In this document: positions 1 to 6,637 of the stretch, one piece after another | How positions within the stretch are numbered: the first letter of the stretch is position 1 | Layout of the letters: every line of letters begins with the position of its first letter | NCBI GenBank assembly: GCA_012961725.1 | Contig: DTYU01000021.1 | Location: 1-15,119 of the forward strand | Length of the DNA: 15,119 nucleotides | Direction: 5' to 3' | DNA from: Desulfotomaculum sp. | GTDB lineage: Bacteria; Bacillota; Desulfotomaculia; Desulfotomaculales; Ammonificaceae | Translations under genes and position numbers: made by a program | The notes under the pieces: generated by a model | Seen by the model: the letters and a program-made list of their open reading frames with translations, nothing else | Databases searched by the model: none | Told to the model about the DNA's origin: nothing

Positions 1-4
1 TCTA

Positions 5-94
5 ACCTCTTGCCTCTGACCTCCAAGATGAAGAGGAAATCGCTGTTTGCGATTTCCTACGAGGTCCGGCCTCTGACCTCTTGCCTCTGACCTC
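5..94. repeat. Direct repeats (pyrimidine-rich) flanking a hairpin
   Basis: The 19-bp string ACCTCTTGCCTCTGACCTC occurs at 5-23 and again at 76-94, with an extra partial unit (GCCTCTGACCTC) at 69-80. On the other strand it reads as purine-rich AGAGGTCAGAGGCAAGAGGT. Between the copies lies a perfect hairpin (34-58). Such simple purine/pyrimidine repeats are common between genes in some Clostridia. They lie on the presumed chromosomal side of the tRNA fragment. No function is assigned. Confidence 0.7.
34..58. repeat. Perfect 10-bp inverted repeat (hairpin)
   Basis: AGGAAATCGC (34-43) and GCGATTTCCT (49-58) are perfect complements around a 5-nt loop TGTTT. No T-run follows on the plus strand, and the sequence beyond it on the minus strand is also not T-rich, so an intrinsic terminator is not well supported. 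It sits about 40 bp beyond the 3' end of the minus-strand tRNA fragment and could still influence the 3' end of that transcript. Confidence 0.6.
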
Positions 95-99
95 TGAAA

Positions 100-144
100 T
101 GGTGGGCGCGGCAGGTTTTGAACCTGCGACCTCTTGAATGTGAG
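100..144 (-). tRNA. tRNA-Val(CAC) 3' fragment, probable attachment site
   Basis: On the minus strand the sequence reads as the 3' part of a tRNA. It has an anticodon loop CTCACAT (138-144, anticodon CAC at 140-142), the 3' strand of the anticodon stem TCAAG, a variable loop AGGTC, and a perfect 5-bp T-arm GCAGG/CCTGC with loop TTCAAAA (111-127). It ends with the acceptor 3' strand CGCGCCC, discriminator A and CCA (100-110). The matching 5' acceptor GGGCGCG and a D-arm are not found in the following 40 bp (145-185), so the gene is not intact. Integrases often recombine inside tRNA genes and leave just this anticodon-loop-to-CCA segment displaced at one end. The inferred island therefore lies to the right, and the intact tRNA should be at its other end. 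A decayed tRNA pseudogene is the alternative. Confidence 0.8.
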
Positions 145-342
145 TAAAACTTCGTTCGTTTAAGGTAGTGTTGTTCAGTATCACTCAGTTCATCAAGTAC
201 AGTAAAATCAAGCCTTCCCGGCCGGTGCTCATTTCTTTGAATATCGTTCAGTCCGTCTAATTTCACAGCGTTTGTGCACTTTATTGTGCATTCGAAGCTT
301 CAGGGATTTACGCAAAACAGTATTTGAAAGGAGGATGACGCG
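145..342. other. Intergenic leader, no gene seen
   Basis: About 200 bp between the tRNA fragment and the first gene. It is AT-richer than the coding DNA around it. I see no open frame with a ribosome binding site on either strand. The only structure I note is the repeat at 272-290. A promoter for the first gene is expected here, but no convincing -35/-10 pair was found. Confidence 0.5.
272..290. promoter_or_regulatory. Possible operator: paired TTGTGCA repeat with palindromic half-sites
   Basis: TTGTGCA occurs at 272-278 and 284-290, 12 bp apart (about one helical turn). The internal TGCAC (275-279) and GTGCA (286-290) also form an inverted repeat around TTTATT. The element lies 53 bp before the start of the RusA-like gene, which suits a repressor or activator site. 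No regulator for it is identified in the window, and chance is possible. Confidence 0.25.
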
Positions 343-870
343 ATGCATGAAACTGTAAAGCAGTCATATCTGTGCGTGGAAGAACTACGGCTGACACTGC
401 TGGATTTGATAATGACAGAGCAGCAAGAGGGAAGGCTACCTGAGCATCTGGACTGTTTGCCTCGGGCGGAGGCACACGTGGAAGGAGGCGTGGTTCGTCT
501 GGTCCTTGGCGACTATCTTCCGGTCATCAGCGACGTGAGAAGCCCGAAGATGCGGCTGCACTGGACAACTCTGGTCGCTCAGGCGGTTGGAACGCTGAGT
601 ACTGTACCGCGCTTCACGCGGGCGTTTTGTGTGATCGTGCCATACCGGCCGAGACCCAGGTGGGATCCGGATAACGTCGTCTACAAGTACATCCTCGACG
701 GGGTGCGGTACACGCTGCTATGCGGAGACGACACCCATCAGAATATGCTGTTTGCGGTCATAGGAGCGGTCGACCGGGAGAACCCACGTACCGAGGTATA
801 CATAGCCGAGGCTCCTGCCGATGTGTGCCAGAATCTGACAAAGCGGATACACGCTTTTTTAGGACAGTGA
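343..870 (+). CDS. RusA-like Holliday-junction endonuclease (divergent)
   Basis: A 175-aa protein. The start is fixed by AAAGGAGG at 327-334, 8 nt before ATG 343. The C-terminal half carries a RusA-like signature: WDPDN with Asp108 and Asp110, then LDG, then GDD with Asp129/130, then a short strand PRTEVYI. In E. coli RusA the catalytic acids are Asp70, Asp72 and Asp91; the same D-x-D spacing and the 19-residue gap to the third Asp are seen here. RusA-family enzymes resolve four-way DNA junctions and are common in phages and mobile elements. The first ~75 residues are longer than and unlike classical RusA (about 120 aa) and are unrecognised. It precedes a replication-relaxation-like gene, suggesting a role in replication or recombination of the island. 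Motif spacing is seen; the activity is inferred. Confidence 0.65.
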   Translation: MHETVKQSYLCVEELRLTLLDLIMTEQQEGRLPEHLDCLPRAEAHVEGGVVRLVLGDYLPVISDVRSPKMRLHWTTLVAQAVGTLSTVPRFTRAFCVIVPYRPRPRWDPDNVVYKYILDGVRYTLLCGDDTHQNMLFAVIGAVDRENPRTEVYIAEAPADVCQNLTKRIHAFLGQ

Positions 871-1129
871 TAAAAAAAAAGAGAAGGCTCGAGTAGACCA
901 CTGTGGAAAACCCGCGTGGCTGGACAATAGCAAAAAACCACAGGTGTACAAGATGTGAGAAATCAGGAGGACATAGGAAAAAGAGGAGTGCCCAACACAG
1001 AAAAAAGGAAATACGGTACAAAAGCGATTTGCAGAAGTGTATGGCGTGTTGATTGGCGCAGTTTGCATGGGAAGCGCAACGCGGCCTGAGACCGGCCGGT
1101 TGGGCTTTAGACCAAGGAGGTGGTGGGCC
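871..1129. other. Intergenic, A-rich, no gene seen
   Basis: This 259-bp gap starts with an A-run just after the double stop TGA TAA and stays purine-rich. In-frame codons upstream of 1130, including an ATG at 1037, are open but lack a ribosome binding site. I see no clear terminator hairpin or promoter. Confidence 0.4.
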
Positions 1130-2317
1130 GTGTCACTGGTGCTTACGGAGCGTGATCGAGAGTTACTTGAAAAACTTGCCCGTGCGGGGCCGTGTCTGCT
1201 GAAAGAGGTGTTGTCGGTATACGGCCAAGGATACGGTTATAAGCGCATCCGGCGGCTGGCCCGGGAGGAGTTTGTAAAAGTGTACAGGTCTGTGAGAACA
1301 CGCACTGTGGCAGTGACTCCCCGCGGGCTTGCAACGCTGGCCGATGGCAAGACAAGGTTCATGAGAGCGTTTGATCGCGAAAAACCGCGCGCCAGAGAAC
1401 AGGTTGTTCTGGAATACATAGCGACTTTCGGTGCAGTGACAGCCGTGCGGCTGGGGGAATTGTTGGGCACTGCCAAGTACCATTACGCTGTTCTAAAGAG
1501 GATGTGCCGACGGGGTCTGCTCCAGCGACAGGGGAAGTACTATCGTCTCACACGAGAAGGCCAGCGCCGTGTGGGCAGTAAAGCTCCCCGGCTTTGGCTG
1601 GGACAGCAGTGCAAAAAAGCGGACGTTGTTGCAGCGGTCGTCAATCGACTCCCCGGTTGGCGCTTTGTGCCGAAGACAAAAGTCAAGGAACGTATCAATC
1701 TCAACCGCACGTCCTTCCTGAGCGGTGTTCTGACCGGGTGCGGCTGCAGTTATGCTCTTTATGTCCTCTCTGGAAAGAAGCTCTACGTGGCGGTTGGGCG
1801 GCTCCGGGAAGAGATGAAGATGCTGGCGGCAGTTAGTCAACTGGATCGGGTCCTGGTAGTGTGCCGTAACCCCCGTGTGCGGAGCTTACTGTTGACGCCG
1901 CCCGAGCGGCAGGAGTGGAGGACGCTGTGGCGGGGCATGAAAGAGGTAATCGTTATGCAGCATCCTTTCGGTGCTTCCCTCCTCGGTAAGCGTTACAGTC
2001 CCGCGTTCGCAAGCTTGCTTGAGCAGCGTTTCCCCGGCGCGTGTCCGTCCACGAAGGTTTTTGCAGATTGGGACTGGTCCGGTAACCTCGTCTGCGTGCT
2101 TGTGTTTGAGGACGTATTGAAGCGGGCTCTATTGGGTGATTACCTGAGGTATGCCGCCCTGATGGAGAGGCGCACCGTGACCGTTGTCTGCCGTGAGTCT
2201 CAGTTACAGGATCTCCGCTCCGACTTTCCGTCCGCGTCCTTCTGTGTGTTGTCGCAGGATCTGAGCGTGATCGTGGAAGAGGTGGATCCTGCTGGCGTGT
2301 CTTTATGGTCGCCGTGA
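1130..2317 (+). CDS. Replication-relaxation-like protein with tandem winged helices
   Basis: A 395-aa protein starting at GTG 1130, chosen because AAGGAGG (1114-1120) lies 9 nt upstream; an in-frame ATG at 1037 lacks such a site. Residues 5-72 form a winged helix that opens with LTERDRELLEKLARAG, a typical start for the replication-relaxation (Replic_Relax) family, and ends with VTPRGLATLA. Residues 88-150 form a second winged helix (YIATFGAVTAVRLGELLG, then LKRMCRRGLLQ and YYRLTREGQ). The remaining ~240 residues are not recognised. Proteins of this family are found on plasmids and integrative or conjugative elements and are thought to bind DNA in replication or mobilisation. Here it supports a mobile-element origin for the left segment. 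The family assignment is by pattern only. Confidence 0.6.
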   Translation: MSLVLTERDRELLEKLARAGPCLLKEVLSVYGQGYGYKRIRRLAREEFVKVYRSVRTRTVAVTPRGLATLADGKTRFMRAFDREKPRAREQVVLEYIATFGAVTAVRLGELLGTAKYHYAVLKRMCRRGLLQRQGKYYRLTREGQRRVGSKAPRLWLGQQCKKADVVAAVVNRLPGWRFVPKTKVKERINLNRTSFLSGVLTGCGCSYALYVLSGKKLYVAVGRLREEMKMLAAVSQLDRVLVVCRNPRVRSLLLTPPERQEWRTLWRGMKEVIVMQHPFGASLLGKRYSPAFASLLEQRFPGACPSTKVFADWDWSGNLVCVLVFEDVLKRALLGDYLRYAALMERRTVTVVCRESQLQDLRSDFPSASFCVLSQDLSVIVEEVDPAGVSLWSP

Positions 2318-2451
2318 CACCCCCTGCGCCATCGTCGGGGACACGCCCCATTTCTTGGAGGCGGATACCGTTTGGGAGGCCGTCGGTTGGGGAAGGCTGC
2401 CTTGATCTTGCCTGAGGCCTTTGTAACAAACAAGAAGGGAGGATGGAACGG

Positions 2452-3087
2452 ATGAGAGAGAAGGTCTTATCACAGCTTGCGATGCAGGCCGCTGAGAAAT
2501 TGGCTTACCGGCAACTGGACTGTGTACGCCGCGAGCTTTCGGGGCTGAAGAAGGCCGTGCGGACGAGCAACTGCGACGCACTGACGGACGCCATTTGCAA
2601 CGCCTTCGAGGCCGAAATGCGCGCCTTCCAGGAATGTCTTGAGCCCTTGTTGGGTGTGGCGGTCTGGTACACGTGCGACCTGGCTGAAGCTCTGGTCTTT
2701 GAGAACGGCGAGGCGTGCGTGTTCTGTCTTTTGGAGCACTTGCGCGAATACTGCCTGGCGGGTTTGCCGGTGCCCGAGGGACGGCCGGAGGCGTTAATGG
2801 TCTTTGCGTTACATATCGCGAAGTGTCACGGTAGGGAGGGCGAGTTTGAGTCCGCCAGGTGGGTCTTCCCCCGGGTCGGCGTGTTTGGGCTCCTGCCCCT
2901 GCCCGCCGGCGGCCTGAAGTACATCTCCGTGCCCGTTGATGATCGCTTCTGGAAGGACGTCCGGCTGGCCGTTTCCCGTTCGGCTGTGCCGCGGGGCAAT
3001 GTTGCCAACCTCGCTGTTGCCCGGGCAGCGAAGGAGATGGGCCGGGGCAGCCGCTTCACCGGCTGGAGGTGGGACGGCGATACCTGA
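2452..3087 (+). CDS. Hypothetical protein, unrecognised
   Basis: A 211-aa protein. ATG 2452 is preferred over ATG 2443 because AGAAGGGAGG (2433-2442) abuts the earlier codon but lies 9 nt from the later one. The first ~70 residues look helical and charged. The middle is fairly Cys-rich (for example ACVFCLLEHLREYC) but has no complete zinc-finger spacing. The C-terminal third is Gly/Pro/Arg-rich. I recognise no domain, signal peptide or membrane span. It follows the replication-relaxation-like gene after 134 bp and has its own ribosome binding site. Coding status is supported by the strong ribosome binding site and by one long frame in GC-rich DNA, not by homology. Confidence 0.55.
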   Translation: MREKVLSQLAMQAAEKLAYRQLDCVRRELSGLKKAVRTSNCDALTDAICNAFEAEMRAFQECLEPLLGVAVWYTCDLAEALVFENGEACVFCLLEHLREYCLAGLPVPEGRPEALMVFALHIAKCHGREGEFESARWVFPRVGVFGLLPLPAGGLKYISVPVDDRFWKDVRLAVSRSAVPRGNVANLAVARAAKEMGRGSRFTGWRWDGDT

Positions 3088-3380
3088 GGGTGTCTGCCGG
3101 GCGTACGCGGCCGAGGGCGAAGGCGGGAGTCGACGTGAGTAGCGGTCGAATGGAAAAGGTGGTAATGGGGCGTACGGAAGGAGTGTTTCACGGAACTGCT
3201 ATGTTGTCGACCGGTCTTGCCGGAAGAGGGTGTTGGCGTTTTTTGGCGAAGTCTTGTTCGGTCGGCCGTGGCACCAAACAGCGTGACAGCACGTTTGACG
3301 AACAACGGATGAAAAATCTGAAGCATTTTTTGATTTGGTATGCGCAGTCAGATGAAGTTGTTAAAGGAGGGGGAAAAACC
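3088..3380. other. Intergenic, no gene supported
   Basis: This 293-bp stretch separates the hypothetical gene from the small membrane gene. A frame in phase with the downstream gene stays open from about 3069, but its translation is Arg/Gly-rich with no recognisable pattern, and the strong ribosome binding site lies at 3363-3371, just before GTG 3381. I therefore treat it as noncoding. No terminator or promoter is convincing. Confidence 0.4.
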
Positions 3381-3647
3381 GTGACCAACGAGCAACCACA
3401 GAAGGTAATCGTAATGCCGACCAAGAGCGTGGGCGTCTCAATCATTTTGACGGTGCTTTTGGGGCCGCTGGGGATGCTCTACTCCACGATCTGGGGAGGC
3501 CTCATAATGTTTGTGGTCTCAGCCCTGGTCGGGCTTTTGACCTTCGGCCTGGGCCTTGTGGTCACCTGGCCTATCTGCGTGATCTGGGCTGCGCTGGCAG
3601 CCAGTTCTTACAACAAGAGACTGCTGTCGGGCCAGCGCCAGTTTTGA
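3381..3647 (+). CDS. Small two-helix membrane protein
   Basis: An 88-aa protein starting at GTG 3381, preceded by AAAGGAGGGGG (3363-3373, 7 nt spacing). After a polar N-terminus of about 15 residues there are two hydrophobic stretches, roughly 17-34 (SVGVSIILTVLLGPLGMLYS) and 38-72, ending in a basic tail KRLLSGQRQF. The pattern GPLGMLYST...WGG, then FGLG, then WPICVIWAA matches a widespread family of uncharacterised small membrane proteins. No catalytic motif is visible. It could belong to the mobile element or sit by chance before the defence-like operon. It lies 232 bp upstream of the first operon gene, so it is probably transcribed separately. Confidence 0.65.
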   Translation: MTNEQPQKVIVMPTKSVGVSIILTVLLGPLGMLYSTIWGGLIMFVVSALVGLLTFGLGLVVTWPICVIWAALAASSYNKRLLSGQRQF

Positions 3648-3879
3648 AAATATGCAATGCCACATCTGCGGTCCCTCCGTATCATTCGCTGCTGGCTTTG
3701 TCAAATTTCGGCAGGAAAACGGCGATAGGTGGCGAATTAACAGAAGTCAAAGTGGTCAATGATCAGGTAGCAAACAGTGAAAATGTTTGTGGACTGTGTA
3801 AAGGATTGGCAGCACGACACGCAGACGGCTGAGTGTCGGGTTGACAATCTAAAACTCAGAAATGCGAGGGGCTAAAGCT
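3648..3879. other. Leader region of the large operon
   Basis: These 232 bp precede a run of nine closely packed genes and should contain the operon promoter. TTGACA occurs at 3841-3846, but no suitable -10 follows at 16-18 nt. A short imperfect inverted repeat (CTGAGT 3829-3834 and ACTCAG 3854-3859, with TGTC/GACA inside it) surrounds that hexamer and could be an operator. No terminator for the preceding gene is evident. Confidence 0.3.
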
Positions 3880-5280
3880 GTGAGGGAGGAGCATTCTTAC
3901 TTGGTTAACTTGGCAGACGGCCAGGACCTGGCGGCTGCTAAAGCCATCGCCGATTGTTACAAGAACGAACTTGGATTTGTCCGCAGAGCCACCTTAGAAA
4001 AGGCCATCTCACAAGGACGAATGATCGTGGCAAGGAAGAGGGAAGACCGGTCCATTCTCGGGTTTGTCCACTTTTGCTGCACTCGTCAGGGGCACGTGAG
4101 TATTTATGAGATTGCTGTCCATCCCAACTGGCGTGGAAGAGGCTTAGGACGAATCTTAGTAGACGCTGTCACCAACGAAGCGCGGAAGGAAAAGATCGAA
4201 GCGCTCCGGCTTAAATGTCCAGTTGATCTCCCTGCCAACGGGTTTTACGCGCGTCTTGGGTTTGTCCGTACCATGGTTGAAGATGGTAAACACCGCGCAT
4301 TGGCCGTGTGGGAAAAACGCCTGCCCTTGCTCAAAGAACACGGCAGGCCTTGTTTTTTCGTTAGTCTAACCAGTGAGGCACCTAAGATCCGGAGAGTAGT
4401 TCGCCTTTGGGACGCCAGCGGTGATCCGCGCGATCCCTTCAGGCACATGGTTTTTACGCCTCTGTTTTCGACCAACGCGGCTGCCAAGTTGATTTGCCGG
4501 CTTAAGGAAGAGCGAGACGGCGTTGTAATGTTCGACAGCGGAGGCTATCACGTGCAGATGGGAAAGACAAGTTACGAAGAGTTGTTTGATCGTTTACTCC
4601 GTTTTTACCGGGAAAACGATTGGGCAGACTGGTATGTGTTGCCTGACCATGTGCCACGTTCAGCTGACAGCGACCAAGAGGTAGAGTTCAAGGTGCGTGA
4701 GACCATTGGCTTCGCGCGGCTATTCGTGCGGATGATGCCCGGAAAATTTGTGGAAAAGGCAATAGGGGTAATACACGGCCGGACTGAGGAGCAGATTCAC
4801 CGCTGCATCTCGGAGTACACACGTATGGGTATAGGGTACGTTGCTTTTGGCAGCTTTGGGACCTCTGGTCCGGGCGGGTCAGTGAACATGGTTTCCCAAA
4901 AGAGTCTGGGGCTTTTGGGAATGGCTCAAGGTGTTGCTCACGAGTACGGTTTGCGCCTGCACGTTTTTGGCATTGGCAGCCCCAATTACTTGACCCGCCT
5001 TGCTGAGGCTAACATAGTGCCGGATAGTTTTGACAGTGCTGGTTGGTGGAAAGGCGGAGGGTTTGGCTATGTTTTTACGTCAACCAGGAGCTTACGCGTT
5101 TGCTACACGAGACGTATTAATTCCACGCTTTCACGGGTGGCGAACTGTCTTGCGGCAGATGGACACAGCTGTCAGTTCTGTCGAGAACTTTTCTGGTTAC
5201 GCGATTCGCGGTTGCACCGTGTGATGCACAATTTGGTGGTGACCATGGAATGCGTGGAAAAACTCCAACGGGAGGGCTAG
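3880..5280 (+). CDS. GNAT acetyltransferase fused to a DpdA/TGT-like base-exchange domain
   Basis: A 466-aa protein. GTG 3880 is preferred because GAGGGG (3866-3871) lies 8 nt upstream; ATG 3862 has no such site. Residues ~1-148 are a GNAT domain with the acetyl-CoA motif WRGRGLG (84-90) and the late motif ANGFYARLGF. Residues ~155-466 resemble tRNA-guanine transglycosylase. FDSGGYHVQ (Asp219) matches the TGT DSGGFQ motif. LPDHVP (Asp256) matches the base-recognition DEC segment. IGVIHG matches GIVQGG. FDSAGWW with Asp385 sits where the TGT nucleophile lies. C423, C431, C434 and H446 or H450 form a plausible zinc site, spaced unlike housekeeping TGT. DpdA enzymes of this fold swap guanine for preQ0 in DNA. 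The fused GNAT could acylate the inserted base or its amine; phage Mu Mom is a GNAT-fold DNA-modifying enzyme. First gene of the operon. The DNA substrate is inferred, and RNA or nucleotide substrates remain possible. Confidence 0.75.
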   Translation: MREEHSYLVNLADGQDLAAAKAIADCYKNELGFVRRATLEKAISQGRMIVARKREDRSILGFVHFCCTRQGHVSIYEIAVHPNWRGRGLGRILVDAVTNEARKEKIEALRLKCPVDLPANGFYARLGFVRTMVEDGKHRALAVWEKRLPLLKEHGRPCFFVSLTSEAPKIRRVVRLWDASGDPRDPFRHMVFTPLFSTNAAAKLICRLKEERDGVVMFDSGGYHVQMGKTSYEELFDRLLRFYRENDWADWYVLPDHVPRSADSDQEVEFKVRETIGFARLFVRMMPGKFVEKAIGVIHGRTEEQIHRCISEYTRMGIGYVAFGSFGTSGPGGSVNMVSQKSLGLLGMAQGVAHEYGLRLHVFGIGSPNYLTRLAEANIVPDSFDSAGWWKGGGFGYVFTSTRSLRVCYTRRINSTLSRVANCLAADGHSCQFCRELFWLRDSRLHRVMHNLVVTMECVEKLQREG

Positions 5281-5286
5281 ACTCAA

Positions 5287-6126
5287 ATGCCAAGGGTCGT
5301 ACTGCACATCCAACATAACATTGACCCGCCGAAGCTGGCAAAGATACTTAGCGGAGTGGCAACTGGTGGGAATATCCTGCAAATAGCGAGGGAACTTGGT
5401 ATCAAGGAGGATTCACTGCCAAAGCGAATGTTTCCTTTTATTCGCCAGTTAGGAATGCTTGATAGCAGAGGTTGTAGACTTACCAATTTAGGGTTGCGCT
5501 GCCATTGCTTGGCGCAACATCCGCTGTTTCCGGAAGCAATACATCATCTTCTGTATACGGGGCACCTCTTGGACAACACAAAAGCGTTCTCTTGGGCGTA
5601 CGCTACGGTGGCGGACACTTTATGGGCAACCGGGAGTTCGGTGTTAGATGGCAGAGCGAAGGCGCAACTGGTAGGACATGTGGTGCAGGAGGCACAGCAG
5701 ACACTCGGAATACCAGAGGATAGAATCGCCTTCAGCATCAATAGCGTGAGGGGGGCGCTAAACTGGCTTGGTGCGCTCTCGCCTCAGGTGGTCAGACCCT
5801 TGGGGAGGGCGAATTCGGTTTCATTCAGTCGCCGTTTTTACTGTGAGCCAGCTACCTTTCTGTGGGCCGTGGACTTCCTATATCGTTTTGAAGGAAAGCC
5901 TTACGGTGTTCGTCTGTTCCTCACGCCTGAACGTGTTGAGCGGCTGTGCAAGCTCTGTATCCTGGACCCGTCCGGACTCCACAATGTGCTGCTGTATACG
6001 AAAAATAGGAGCGATTATGACCGTGGAGGTGTTTTTGACTTCGGTACGGAGGGTGGCTTCGGACAGTGGATATTGTTGACCCGGCCCTGTGAGGTGCCAA
6101 GCCTTCCCGAGGATGTGTGCTCATGA
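5287..6126 (+). CDS. Winged-helix protein resembling DUF4007
   Basis: A 279-aa protein, ATG 5287, preceded by GGGAGG (5270-5275) inside the end of the previous gene; the intergenic gap is 6 bp. Residues ~25-72 form a winged helix (ILQIARELGIKEDSLPKRMF, then LGML and CRLTNLG). Further on are FSWAYATV (101-108), INSVRGALNWL (151-161) and FSRRFYCEPATFLWAVDFLY (180-199). This layout resembles DUF4007 proteins, which I recall beside phosphorothioation and BREX-like gene sets, often next to an ATPase and PglZ. That match is from memory and moderate at best. No catalytic residues are seen. Its place between the base-exchange enzyme and the ATPases suggests a sensor or adaptor that reads DNA or its mark. 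The gene ends in a 4-bp ATGA overlap with the next, implying translational coupling. Confidence 0.55.
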   Translation: MPRVVLHIQHNIDPPKLAKILSGVATGGNILQIARELGIKEDSLPKRMFPFIRQLGMLDSRGCRLTNLGLRCHCLAQHPLFPEAIHHLLYTGHLLDNTKAFSWAYATVADTLWATGSSVLDGRAKAQLVGHVVQEAQQTLGIPEDRIAFSINSVRGALNWLGALSPQVVRPLGRANSVSFSRRFYCEPATFLWAVDFLYRFEGKPYGVRLFLTPERVERLCKLCILDPSGLHNVLLYTKNRSDYDRGGVFDFGTEGGFGQWILLTRPCEVPSLPEDVCS

Positions 6127-6623
6127 ATCGGTTCGTAGACGTGTTGAACCGCATTCGGAAAAACGCGAGCCTGGACTGGTTGACACCAAGTCAACGGAGA
6201 GCTTATCACCAACTGTGTGAACGGCTCAAATTCTTAGATGAAGTCAATCTGTGGGGCCACCACGGCGTCGGCAAGACGTTTTTGTGTTGGGTGCTGTGGA
6301 AGCAAGGATTGGCTGTCTACGCGTCGCGTCCGCAAGACGTAGCATCTTCATTGTTGTTACGCACTGTTGTCGTGGATAACCTTGGGTGGCGAAGGAGGGA
6401 GGTGCGGGATGTGCTACGAATCTCCCGCAACATCGGCTACAGTAAGATCCTGTTGGTGACGCGTGAGCCTGTAGAGGAGCAGGTATCAACCGTTGAACTG
6501 GTCTTGAACCGTGAGGATATTGAGCATGTGGTTGCGAATCTACGTGGCGTGGGCGTTGTGCCCTACAGTGATGCGCCCCGAAATCTGTGGGATTTAGTGA
6601 GTCCTTTGGATCTGGGTCAATGA
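6123..6623 (+). CDS. Small P-loop ATPase (BrxF-like in size and position)
   Basis: A 166-aa protein. ATG 6123 overlaps the preceding stop (ATGA), and GAGG at 6109-6112 gives 10-nt spacing; GTG 6117 is an alternative. The Walker A motif is GHHGVGKT (45-52, Lys51), and TVVVDN (81-86, Asp85) is a short Walker B with Asn in place of the usual Glu. The C-terminal half mentions no further known motif, and the protein is about half the length of a normal AAA+ module. BREX type 3 encodes a similarly small ATPase, BrxF, beside BrxC. I compare them by size and context only. It may regulate or load the large ATPase that follows 14 bp downstream. Confidence 0.6.
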   Translation: MNRFVDVLNRIRKNASLDWLTPSQRRAYHQLCERLKFLDEVNLWGHHGVGKTFLCWVLWKQGLAVYASRPQDVASSLLLRTVVVDNLGWRRREVRDVLRISRNIGYSKILLVTREPVEEQVSTVELVLNREDIEHVVANLRGVGVVPYSDAPRNLWDLVSPLDLGQ

Positions 6624-6637
6624 GGGGGGTTTTACTG

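Noticed and set aside
1037..1129. Longer version of the replication-relaxation-like protein from ATG 1037
   Set aside because: There is no ribosome binding site before 1037, whereas AAGGAGG precedes GTG 1130 at good spacing, and the family-like sequence starts right after it.
2318..2451. CCCC...GGGG pairing at about 2320-2340 as a terminator
   Set aside because: The stem is short and imperfect and there is no T-run after it.
3069..3380. In-frame upstream extension of the small membrane protein
   Set aside because: The extension overlaps the previous gene, its translation looks non-coding, and the best ribosome binding site sits just before GTG 3381.
3652..3762. Short open frame of 36 codons starting MQCHICG, with one CxxC pair
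   Set aside because: It has no ribosome binding site, only half a zinc-binding motif, and lies in the operon leader. It may be a relic of a zinc-ribbon gene but there is not enough to support that.
3841..3864. TTGACA as a -35 element for the operon
   Set aside because: No -10-like hexamer is found at the expected distance, and the region 17 bp on is already GC-rich and close to the ribosome binding site.
3880..5280. Housekeeping queuosine tRNA-guanine transglycosylase
   Set aside because: The zinc-ligand spacing differs from the CxCxxC...H of bacterial TGT, the protein carries a GNAT domain, and it heads a defence-like operon instead of sitting with queA or yajC-type genes. A tRNA substrate is still not excluded.
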